Shown here piece by piece: positions 48,973 through 55,906 of a stretch of DNA of 61,510 nt; the first letter of the stretch is position 1, and each line of letters begins with the position of its first letter. The stretch lies in contig JAFLDQ010000003.1 of the NCBI GenBank assembly GCA_017302355.1, positions 1-61,510 on the forward strand, read 5' to 3'. The notes below the pieces were generated by a model that ran no database searches, was not told where the DNA came from, and saw nothing but the letters and a program-made list of their open reading frames with translations. This stretch comes from Dechloromonas sp. Lineage in GTDB: Bacteria; Pseudomonadota; Gammaproteobacteria; Burkholderiales; Rhodocyclaceae. The translations under genes and the position numbers were made by a program.

Positions 48973-49010
48973 CTTTTGTGGCAATTCCTGTGTAGTCGTG
49001 CCGCAAAACC

Positions 49011-49096
49011 TCAAGACGCTTTCGTCTTGTAGCGGTCGGCGAATTTGTCCATTGCGCTCTGAATGTGCGCGCCGTTCTGGTGGCCGTAGTATCGTA
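49011..49096 (-). pseudogene. C-terminal tail of an integrase-like gene
   Basis: The minus frame ending at 49011 reads VRYYGHQNGAHIQSAMDKF, then ADRYKTKAS and a stop. The RYYGHxN...IQxAMDK pattern resembles the end of tyrosine recombinases or integrases, and the location just behind a tRNA 3' end, a common attachment site, fits. The rest of the gene is cut off by the IS630 element. The family call is tentative. Confidence 0.35.
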
Positions 49097-49097
49097 C

Positions 49098-50269
49098 CGC
49101 ATTAATTACGAAACATAATGCGTGGCCATTTTCATGTCCGCGTCTTGCCGAGAGAACGTCCACGCGATACGGTGCTGCTCGTCATTTCGGCGTCTTTGCC
49201 ATGCATCGACTTCGCGGGTAAGCGTGTCACGGTCGGGGAGGCGCCGGTTCAGGCATTGACGGTCAAGAATGCCGATCTCGATTTCCGCCATGTTGAGCCA
49301 GCTGGCGTGCTTCGGCGTCTAGTGAAAGACCACACGTCGCAGCAGTGTGTTCGCCGCCCGGATTCCAGGCACTTCCTCGAAACACTTGCGGAAATGCGTG
49401 TTGAGGTTGTCGAGCACAAGATGAATGCGACGCGCCGTCGCGTAGACCTGTTCGAGGAGGTATTGGACAAATGCCACGAAATCCGTCTTGGTGCGACGAT
49501 CGGTAATCTGCACGGTGCGTCGCCCGCCCTGGGGTTCGATCGCCACGAACAGGTTGCAGGTACCGCCCCGCACGTACTCGTAATCCAGTCGCATCGGCCT
49601 CCCAGGCTTGATCGGCACGGGTTGGCGCGAATCCTTCAGCAACTGCTTGCTCTTCTCGTCCAGGCAAATGACCGGCTCTCTCGCCCGGAACGGGCGGCCA
49701 TACAGATCCAGCAGATCATACATTCGCCGCCGGTACTCTTCCGTCAGTCGGCCGACACGCCACATCAGCTTGCGCCACGGCTTGATGCAGTTTTTTTAGC
49801 AGCCGGCGAATCGTCTCGCGGCTGATCGGTCCGACATTGGCCAGTGAATGCGCCGCCTGTTCAAGTAATTCGAGTGTCCAGCGCGTGGCGCCCTCCGGTG
49901 GCGACGAACAGGCCAAGGATGAAATCTGTGCTGCGACATCCGCACCGTATTGGATGGGCCTGCCCGGCCGCGCGGCATCGCACACCGCGTATTCCACCCC
50001 GCCCTCCCGATACGCCGCCCGCGTTCGCCAGATCACGGTCCGCCCTATGCCCAAAACCGCCATGATCTGGGATTCCGGGACGCCGCGATCCAGCGCCGAA
50101 AGAACATGCGCCCGATTTACCTCCCGTGCATGGCGCAAGCCTTTCGCTCGGTACGACTCGAGCAACTCTCGGTCCTCGTCCTTGAGATGCAGTTCCGTCT
50201 GTCGCATAGCCAGTTCCTCATCAGAGCGTGGGTATGAAACAGCATAATACATGTTTGGTTATTTATGCG
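49098..50269 (-). mobile_element. IS630-family insertion sequence (decayed)
   Basis: Imperfect terminal inverted repeats of about 18 nt are visible: 49098-49115 against 50252-50269 (TGTTTCGTAATTAATGCG versus TGTTTGGTTATTTATGCG, 15 of 18 matching). They enclose one transposase reading direction. Exact ends are approximate. Confidence 0.75.
49106..50207 (-). pseudogene. IS630-family transposase, frameshifted and with a nonsense codon
   Basis: The N-terminal part (MRQTELHLKDEDRELLESYR, HTH with GRTVIWRTRAAYREGG) is followed by a frame change at a run of seven A residues (49791-49797 on the plus strand); the C-terminal part resumes in another frame as CIKPWRKLMWRVGRLTEEYR. The DDE core contains VICLDEKSKQLL, LVLDNLNTH and then an in-frame TAG after RRVVFH, where TPKHASWLNMAEIEIGIL continues. 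The A7 shift could be a natural slippage site, but the nonsense codon in the catalytic DDE region suggests the element is dead. Confidence 0.85.
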
Positions 50270-50439
50270 TTGCAATACTAGCACTTACAGGCTGCTGACG
50301 ACATCTCGTGTCGCACCGCAAACCAGCGATGCTGACTTGATTACAAATCGAGCCTCTTGCAAAAGTTTCATCTGAGAAGTTCAAGGCCGTATCCCTGGAC
50401 TGTGAATGAACCTCAACAAATGCGGTGGTCACGGTAGCT
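50270..50439. other. Stretch between two insertion sequences
   Basis: 170 nt with no recognisable gene or motif; probably a remnant of the original intergenic sequence or of an older element. Confidence 0.5.
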
Positions 50440-50457
50440 TGGACGGCCACCGGGGTG

Positions 50458-50685
50458 GAATAAGCTAAGGGCTGAACCGTAGAGATGGTTTTGACTTTCC
50501 CGGATTTTATCCCGATCAGGTCGAGCGCTGTGGAGCTTGTGGGCAGCCGCCGACCTGTGGGCAAGCGGTGGGCAACGCGGAGCGTTGTCCATGGCTTGTC
50601 CATAGGGGACCGCGCTTGCGCGGTCAGGCGGGAACCGGCACAGCCGGCTGTCCACAAATCCACAGTGCATCGCCTTTCTCGCATA
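50458..50685. other. Structured non-coding stretch inside the IS3 element
   Basis: This region holds three GTGGGCA words, a GGGCAACGC / GCGTTGTCC hairpin, a GACCGCG-CTTG-CGCGGTC hairpin, a CCGGCACAGCCGG stem and CTGTCCACAAATCCACAG. No frame is convincing. I cannot say whether it is an IS feature or a captured sequence. Confidence 0.5.
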
Positions 50686-51519
50686 TCACGCTCTCATCGG
50701 TTGCGCTTCCGCCAGGGCGTCGAAGTAGGTTTCGTCCGGAGTCTTCCAGCCCAGCGACTGATGCGGGCGCCGGCGGTTGTACCAGTCAAAGCAGTCGGCG
50801 AGGCTCTTTCGTTGCTCGATACCGTTGTCGCAGGGGCGCAGATAGACCCATTCGTGCTTTACCGTCCACCACAGTCGCTCAACGAAGATGTTGTCGTGGC
50901 AGCGTCCCCGACCGTCCATGCTGATCCGAATCTTGTGTTCGGCGAGCACGCCGGCAAATTCGGCGCTGGTGAATTGGCTGCCCTGATCGGTGTTGAAGAT
51001 TTCCGGTGTGCCGTAGCGGGCAATGGCTTCCCTCAGTGCCGCCGTGCAAAAATCGCTCGTGAGCGTGTTGGAGAGGCGCCAGCTCAGCACCTTTCGTGTC
51101 GCCCAGTCCAGGATCGCGCACAGGTACAGAAAGCCGTGCCGCATCCGGATGTAGGTGATGTCGGTGGCCCAGACCTGGTTCGGCCGGTCGATGGTCAGGC
51201 CGCGCAGCAGATACGGGTAGATCTTGTGCTCGGGGTGCGGCTTGCTGATGTTGGGCTTGGGGCCAACGGCCCACAGACCGAGTTTCTTCATCAGGCGCCG
51301 GATGCGGCGGCGACCGACCAGGATGCCTTCCCGCTTGAGCATGATCTGCAGTCGCCGACTGCCGTAGATCGGGTGCGCGGTGAAAAGTTCGTCCAGTCGC
51401 TTGAGCAGGTCGAGTTCTTCCTTCGATTCAGGCTTCGGCCGGTAATAGACGCTGCTGCGGGATACTCCCAGCAGCCAGGATTGCCGGGTAACGGACAGCG
51501 CGCTTCCCGTCTCGATCAT
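50686..51519 (-). CDS. IS3-family transposase, OrfB (DDE domain)
   Basis: This 277-residue protein has the IS3 HTH_21 part (HPIYGSRRLQIMLKREGILV) and the rve integrase core: WATDITYIRMRHGFLYL (first Asp), FNTDQGSQFTSAEF (second Asp) and NIFVERLWWTVKHEWV (Glu), ending YNRRRPHQSLGWKTPDETYF. All three acidic residues are present, so it may be active. Its ATG overlaps the orfA stop (ATGA); in IS3 elements the fused product usually arises by -1 frameshifting. Confidence 0.95.
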   Translation of the reverse strand: MIETGSALSVTRQSWLLGVSRSSVYYRPKPESKEELDLLKRLDELFTAHPIYGSRRLQIMLKREGILVGRRRIRRLMKKLGLWAVGPKPNISKPHPEHKIYPYLLRGLTIDRPNQVWATDITYIRMRHGFLYLCAILDWATRKVLSWRLSNTLTSDFCTAALREAIARYGTPEIFNTDQGSQFTSAEFAGVLAEHKIRISMDGRGRCHDNIFVERLWWTVKHEWVYLRPCDNGIEQRKSLADCFDWYNRRRPHQSLGWKTPDETYFDALAEAQPMRA

Positions 51520-51821
51520 TGCACGCCTTTCAGCAGGCGGGCAATGGCGGGCTGTCCGGCCAAGAAATCCCGTTCGACCTGTAGCTGGCCAATCTTGCGG
51601 TCCAGGTGGTCGATCACGGCCTGTGGGTCGGCCGCCTTCTTGTTGCCCCGCTCGAACAGATCCTTGGCGTTTTTCACCAACTCCTGCTTCCAGGTGCTGA
51701 TCATCGTCGGATGCACGCCGTACTCGCAGGCCAGCTCCGCCAGGGTCTTGTCTCCCGACAAGGCCGCCATCGCGACTTGTGCCTTGAATTCAGCGCTGTG
51801 CTGCTTGCGCTTTGCTCCCAT
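51516..51821 (-). CDS. IS3-family transposase, OrfA (HTH)
   Basis: This 101-residue protein (MGAKRKQHSAEFKAQVAMAA) has an HTH_Tnp_1 domain (LAELACEYGVHPTMISTWKQ) and a leucine-rich coiled coil (IDHLDRKIGQLQVERDFL). It binds the IS ends and pairs with OrfB. Confidence 0.95.
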   Translation of the reverse strand: MGAKRKQHSAEFKAQVAMAALSGDKTLAELACEYGVHPTMISTWKQELVKNAKDLFERGNKKAADPQAVIDHLDRKIGQLQVERDFLAGQPAIARLLKGVQ

Positions 51822-51904
51822 GTTTCACGTTCCTTTCAATCGGTCGCCTTTAGCTTATCCGACTGTCCGAAAATGCGTGACCACCGCATCTCCAAGGAAT
51901 AACC

Positions 51905-52312
51905 ATGTTCGAGACGATCGTCCACTGGACCACCGCTGCCCTGGAACTTGCGGGCATCTTCGTCATGACCGGCGGGATGCTGGTGGCCTCGCTGGTGGCG
52001 CTCGCCCGCGCGGCGCGCGGAATGGCCGGCAGCCATCTGTACGAGTGGTATCGCCAGACGCTGGCGCGCGCCATCCTGCTCGGCCTCGAGTTCCTCGTTG
52101 CCGCCGACATCATCAACACCGTCGCCGTCGACCCGAGCTTCAGGAGCGTCGGCGTTCTCGCGCTGATCGTCCTCGTCCGCACCTTCCTCAGCTTCACCCT
52201 CGAACTCGAAATCTCCGGCCGCTGGCCCTGGCAGGCCAGGCCCGAACCCGCCGTGCCGGCGGCCGCGACCGGCGCGGGCGGACAGCCGGAAGCCAGGGAC
52301 CGCCGCTGCTGA
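51905..52312 (+). CDS. DUF1622 membrane protein
   Basis: This 135-residue protein has three membrane segments (about 10-33, 55-72 and 80-98) and LARAILLGLEFLVAADIINT, then a conserved FLSFTLELEISGRWPW: the DUF1622 pattern. Function is unknown. AAGGA lies 7 nt before the ATG. The IS3 element ends about 35 nt upstream, so its native promoter may have been lost. The C-terminal tail after residue 105 is low-complexity. Confidence 0.8.
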   Translation: MFETIVHWTTAALELAGIFVMTGGMLVASLVALARAARGMAGSHLYEWYRQTLARAILLGLEFLVAADIINTVAVDPSFRSVGVLALIVLVRTFLSFTLELEISGRWPWQARPEPAVPAAATGAGGQPEARDRRC

Positions 52313-53151
52313 ACATCACCCCTTTCCCGGCGCTCGCCTGCCCCCTCGACGGGGCGCCCCTGTCGTGCACGGGGTCGGCCTGGCGCTGCCCCGCCGGCCA
52401 CAGTTTCGACGTGGCCGCCCAGGGCTACACGAACCTGCTGCCGGTGCAGAGAAAGCGCTCGCTCGATCCGGGTGACAGCAAGGAGATGGTCGCCGCCCGC
52501 CGGCGCTTCCTGGCGGCCGGTCATTACCAGCCGATCGCCGACGCCGTCGCCGGCGCGCTGCTCGCCGGGCTGCCGGGCGATGCCAGTTGTCTCGATGCCG
52601 GTTGCGGCGAGGGCTATTACCTGCGCCGTCTGGCCGCCGCGGCGGGCGCGGGGCAAAGGCTGGCCATCCTCGGGCTGGACATTTCCAAGTGGGCCGTGCT
52701 CGCCGCCGCGAAGCAGGACCGGCGGCCGAACTGGGTGGTTGGCAGCAACGCCAACCTGCCGGTCCTGTCGGGAACGCTGGACCGCGTACTGTGCCTGTTC
52801 GGCTTCCCCGTCTACGCCGAGTTCGCGCGGGTGCTCAAGGCGGGGGGCGAGCTTGTCCAGGTGGATGCCGGGCCGGGGCATTTGCGGGAACTGCGGGAGA
52901 TCATCTATCCGGCGCTGAAGCCCGAGCGCGCCACCGGCGCGCCGACCCCGCCCGGTTTCCGGCGCCTCGGCACGAAAACGCTCGGCTATTCCGTCGCGCT
53001 GGCCGGCGCCGAGCCGATCGCCGACCTGCTGACGATGACCCCGCATCTCTACCGCGCCAGCGCCGAGGGACGCGCCCGAGCCGCGGCGCTCACCGCGCTG
53101 ACGCTGACGGTCGATGTCCGTCTCGCCCGTTTCGCGCGCGATGCCGGTTGA
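52309..53151 (+). CDS. RlmA-type 23S rRNA guanine-N1 methyltransferase
   Basis: This protein of about 280 residues has an N-terminal zinc-ribbon-like part (ACPLDGAPL, WRCPAGHSFDVAAQGYTNLL), the diagnostic PVQRKRSLDPGDSKEMVAAR, the SAM site CLDAGCGEGYYLRRL and LCLFGFPVYAEFARVL. RlmA/TlrB enzymes methylate a guanine in 23S helix 35. No ATG, GTG or TTG lies near the expected start; the frame runs in from upstream and the best candidate is CTG 52306 or 52309, the latter overlapping the DUF1622 stop (CTGA), with AGGGA 8 nt upstream. Confidence 0.85.
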   Translation: MNITPFPALACPLDGAPLSCTGSAWRCPAGHSFDVAAQGYTNLLPVQRKRSLDPGDSKEMVAARRRFLAAGHYQPIADAVAGALLAGLPGDASCLDAGCGEGYYLRRLAAAAGAGQRLAILGLDISKWAVLAAAKQDRRPNWVVGSNANLPVLSGTLDRVLCLFGFPVYAEFARVLKAGGELVQVDAGPGHLRELREIIYPALKPERATGAPTPPGFRRLGTKTLGYSVALAGAEPIADLLTMTPHLYRASAEGRARAAALTALTLTVDVRLARFARDAG

Positions 53152-53350
53152 TGCCCTGCCTGTCCGCCGTTTGAATTCTGGCCCTTTTTCGCGGTCGACC
53201 GCGGCAGGTGCGAACGCTGGGCCAGGCCACAGCGGCTGCCGACAGGCCAACGTGGAAAAGCGGCCGCTCCGGGTCTAGAATGGGCGCCGAGGCAAGCCAG
53301 CCGATTCCCGCCAGCCAGCCACCCGTTTCCAACAACTTCCGGAGAACGAC

Positions 53351-53836
53351 ATGAAGGGCGACCAGAAGATCATCGACATCCTCAACGACCTGCTGACCGG
53401 CGAACTCACCGCCGTCGACCAGTACCTGATCCATGGCGAGATGTACGCCGACATGGGCCTCGATCAGTTGGCCGGGAAATCGATCCACGAGTCCGACCAC
53501 GAACGCCAGCACGCCCGCGCGCTGATCCAGCGCATCCTCTTCCTCGAGGGCACGCCCGATCTCGCGAAACGCGAGCCGCTGAATGTCGGCGGGAACGTGC
53601 CGGAGATGCTGCAGGCCGACCTCGCCGTCGAGTACAAGGTCGACGGCGAACTGAAGAAGGCCATGGCCGCCTGCGAAAACGCCCAGGATTATGTCAGCCG
53701 CGACATGCTGGCCGTGCAACTAGAAGACACCGAGATGGACCACGCCTACTTCCTCGAAAAGCAGCTCCGCCTGATCGAACTGGTCGGCCTGCCCAACTAT
53801 CTGCAGAGCCAGATGGGCTCCGGCAGCCCGGCTTGA
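53351..53836 (+). CDS. bfr: Bacterioferritin, ferroxidase-type subunit
   Basis: This 161-residue four-helix subunit has the di-iron ligands E18, E51, H54, E94 and a C-terminal E128...H131 pair ([15 protein letters not shown]). Position 52, the haem-ligand Met in haem-binding bacterioferritins, is Arg here (HERQHA). It should therefore oxidise and store iron but not bind haem at the subunit interface by itself. The neighbouring subunit has the opposite pattern. Confidence 0.93.
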   Translation: MKGDQKIIDILNDLLTGELTAVDQYLIHGEMYADMGLDQLAGKSIHESDHERQHARALIQRILFLEGTPDLAKREPLNVGGNVPEMLQADLAVEYKVDGELKKAMAACENAQDYVSRDMLAVQLEDTEMDHAYFLEKQLRLIELVGLPNYLQSQMGSGSPA

Positions 53837-53846
53837 GGAGCGCGCG

Positions 53847-54329
53847 ATGAACGGCGACAAGAGGATCATCGACGCCCTGAACAAGGTGCTGAAAAACGAG
53901 TTGACCGCGATCAACCAGTATTTCCTGCACGCCCGCATGTTCCGCCACTGGGGCCTGGAGAAGCTCAACGACTACCAGTACCGGCAGTCGATCCGCGTCA
54001 TGAAGGAGGCCGACGAACTGATCGAGCGCATTCTCTTCCTCGAGGGCCTGCCCAACCTGCAGATCCTCGGCAAGCTGCTGATCGGCGAGGATGTCGTCGA
54101 ATGCCTGCAGGGCGATCTCCGGTACGAGCGCGAAATCCAGCGTCCGCTGCTGGTCGAGGGCATCGCCCTGTGCGAGCAACTCCAGGACTACGTCAGCCGC
54201 GACCTGCTCGAAGACCTGCTCGAACACTGCGAGGAAGCGATCGACTGGCTGGAAACGCAGCAAACCCTGATCGGGAACGTGACCCTGCCGAATTACCTGC
54301 AGGCGCACATGGACCCAGGCGGCGACTGA
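53847..54329 (+). CDS. bfr: Bacterioferritin, haem-binding subunit lacking the ferroxidase site
   Basis: This 160-residue subunit starts 10 nt after the first. It keeps the haem-ligand position Met52 ([19 protein letters not shown]) and E18 and E94, but position 51 is Val, position 54 is Glu, and the C-terminal pair that would be E127/H130 reads Cys/Ala ([13 protein letters not shown]). It should bind haem but not form a di-iron centre. Paired subunits of this sort form mixed 24-mers in Neisseria and some other bacteria, so these two genes likely do the same. Confidence 0.92.
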   Translation: MNGDKRIIDALNKVLKNELTAINQYFLHARMFRHWGLEKLNDYQYRQSIRVMKEADELIERILFLEGLPNLQILGKLLIGEDVVECLQGDLRYEREIQRPLLVEGIALCEQLQDYVSRDLLEDLLEHCEEAIDWLETQQTLIGNVTLPNYLQAHMDPGGD

Positions 54330-54355
54330 TCCGGCGCGGCCCGGCGGCGCACGCC

Positions 54356-54386
54356 AAAGCCACGGTTTCCCGCCGTGGCTTTTTTT
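54356..54386 (+). terminator. Terminator after the bacterioferritin pair
   Basis: A 10-bp stem AAAGCCACGG / CCGTGGCTTT with a 7-nt loop is followed by a run of T residues. Confidence 0.88.
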
Positions 54387-54406
54387 CGCCTGCGACACAA
54401 ATGCTA

Positions 54407-54451
54407 TTGACAGTCATTCGCATCTGTGTAAGATGCGAATTATTCTCATTA
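54407..54451 (+). promoter_or_regulatory. bfd promoter with a Fur-box-like site
   Basis: TTGACA (54407-54412) and TAAGAT (54429-54434), 16 nt apart, make a good sigma-70 promoter. GCGAATTATTCTCATTA (54435-54451), immediately after the -10, resembles a Fur box. Iron-dependent repression of bfd is known in other bacteria and would fit. Confidence 0.6.
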
Positions 54452-54475
54452 AGCACCGTCGATGGATACCGCCGC

Positions 54476-54670
54476 ATGTATATCTGTGTCTGCCAAGCCG
54501 TGACCGACCGTCAGATTCGCGAAGCGGCGACGGGCGGCGCGCGCACGCTGCGGGATCTGCGCCGGGAACTCGGCATCCTCCGCGAATGTGGTAACTGCGC
54601 AACCTGCGCCCGCGACTGCCTGCGCGAAGCACACGCGACCCCGCCCGTGTTCGACCCGGCCGGCGCCTGA
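54476..54670 (+). CDS. bfd: Bacterioferritin-associated ferredoxin
   Basis: This 64-residue [2Fe-2S] protein begins MYICVCQAVTDRQIREAA and has C4 and C6 plus the second cysteine pair in ECGNCATC, the Bfd pattern. Bfd reduces haem-bacterioferritin to release iron when iron is scarce. It follows the two bfr genes but has its own promoter with a Fur-like site, so it should be made when stores must be opened. The frame is open upstream; ATG 54476 is the family start. Confidence 0.93.
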   Translation: MYICVCQAVTDRQIREAATGGARTLRDLRRELGILRECGNCATCARDCLREAHATPPVFDPAGA

Positions 54671-54867
54671 CAGCGGGGCTGCCTGCTCCCTCCGCGGCCC
54701 ACGACGCCCGCGATCTGATTCGGCTCGCCGCCTGCATGGCGCGCTCCCGCCGCTCCCAGCCGGCTTGAGTTTCCCGCCATTTCGCCTATAGTGGAGCGAC
54801 CTGCCTCCAGCGCCTGTTCGACCAGCGGCCGGACAGGCAGGCAAGCTTGCGCAATGAGGAGAATCTC

Positions 54868-55881
54868 ATGACCATCTGCATCGGTAGCGAGGAAAAGCGC
54901 GTTGGTCTGGCGCTTTCGGGCGGCGGCTTCCGGGCCGCGGCTTTTCATCTTGGGGCATTCCGCAAGCTGGAACAGATCGGCCTGCTGTGGAAGCTCGACC
55001 TGCTCACCTGCGTCAGCGGCGGCAGCATCGCCGGCGCCTTCCTCGCCTGTCACTGGGGCGAAGACGATGCCCTCGACAAACTGGAGGACTATCTGCGGAC
55101 CCGGTCGATCGCCGTCTCGTCGTTCATCGGCGGCGCCCTCGATCCTTTCCACAGCCGGCTCGACAAGCTTGCGGACAGCTACGAACGCGACCTCTATGGC
55201 CAGCGCACGCTCGGTTCGCTGCGCAACGGGCCGCGTCTGTATCTCAATGCGACCAACCTCGCCACCGGCAACCTGTTCTTCTTCGTTGGCGGCGGCCCCG
55301 CCGGCAAGGCCGAGATGGGCGAATGGGAACTCGGCACAACCGACGCCCCGGACTTCCCGATCAGCCGCGCGGTTGCCGCATCGTCCGCCTTTCCGCCGGT
55401 CTTTCCTCCGCTCAAGATCGATCGGTCCGAGTACCCGGCGGCCGGGGTCGACTATGTCACCCTCACCGATGGCGGCGTATATGACAACCTTGGCGTCAAT
55501 CCGCTGTTGCGCAAACGCAATGCGCTCGACTACCTGATCGTCAGCGACGCCGGCAAGCCCTTCGCGATCGACGAGCGGCCGACCGAGGCCGGCTCCATCG
55601 TGCTGGCGGCGGCGATCGGCATCCTGATGGAACAGGTTCGCGGCCTGCAGTTCAAGCGGCTCGAGCTGAATGCCGGCGCCGAGGGGGGAGCCCGCCCGGT
55701 ATGGTTCTCGATCGACAGCACGGTGGGCGAGGAACGCGAAGGCGACGCCACCTTCGCTTCCGCCATCGGCACCAACCTGAAACGACTCTCGACGGCAGAG
55801 ATGACCGTGCTCGCCCGACACGCCGGCGCCCTGCTCACCCACCGGCTGCAGACCTACGTGCCCGAACTTCTCGGCGCTTGA
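54868..55881 (+). CDS. Patatin-like phospholipase
   Basis: This 337-residue protein has the patatin oxyanion loop ALSGGGFRAAAFHLG (about 15-29), the nucleophile elbow CVSGGSIAGAFLA (Ser within SGGS, about 49-52) and the catalytic Asp in LTDGGVYDNLG. The two catalytic elements are present, so it is probably an active lipid acyl hydrolase. GAGGAG precedes ATG 54868 by 6 nt. It is the first of three same-strand genes with gaps of 25 and 27 nt, which suggests one operon. In known defence systems such lipases act by damaging the cell membrane; that role here is inference. Confidence 0.88.
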   Translation: MTICIGSEEKRVGLALSGGGFRAAAFHLGAFRKLEQIGLLWKLDLLTCVSGGSIAGAFLACHWGEDDALDKLEDYLRTRSIAVSSFIGGALDPFHSRLDKLADSYERDLYGQRTLGSLRNGPRLYLNATNLATGNLFFFVGGGPAGKAEMGEWELGTTDAPDFPISRAVAASSAFPPVFPPLKIDRSEYPAAGVDYVTLTDGGVYDNLGVNPLLRKRNALDYLIVSDAGKPFAIDERPTEAGSIVLAAAIGILMEQVRGLQFKRLELNAGAEGGARPVWFSIDSTVGEEREGDATFASAIGTNLKRLSTAEMTVLARHAGALLTHRLQTYVPELLGA

Positions 55882-55906
55882 AACCTTGCCCGGCGAGGGA
55901 ACCACG

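Larger units (their letters stand above)
50440..51870 (-). mobile_element. IS3-family insertion sequence
   Basis: The element holds orfA and orfB of an IS3 transposase. Related sequences near the two ends (GGAATAAGCTAAGGGCTGAA at 50458 and, inverted, GGATAAGCTAAAGGCGACC ending near 51862, with TGGACGG and CGGACAG outside) suggest terminal inverted repeats. About 230 nt between the left repeat and the orfB stop are non-coding and rich in short inverted repeats. Ends are approximate. Confidence 0.7.

Noticed and set aside
48863..49102. 80-residue minus-strand frame through tRNA-Asn
   Set aside because: It reads through the tRNA and its terminator; only the other frame, ending at 49011, shows a plausible gene tail.
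50485..53151. 888-residue plus-strand frame spanning the IS3 element and the rlmA-type gene
   Set aside because: Chance open frame through the IS antisense strand; only the part from about 52309 has family motifs.
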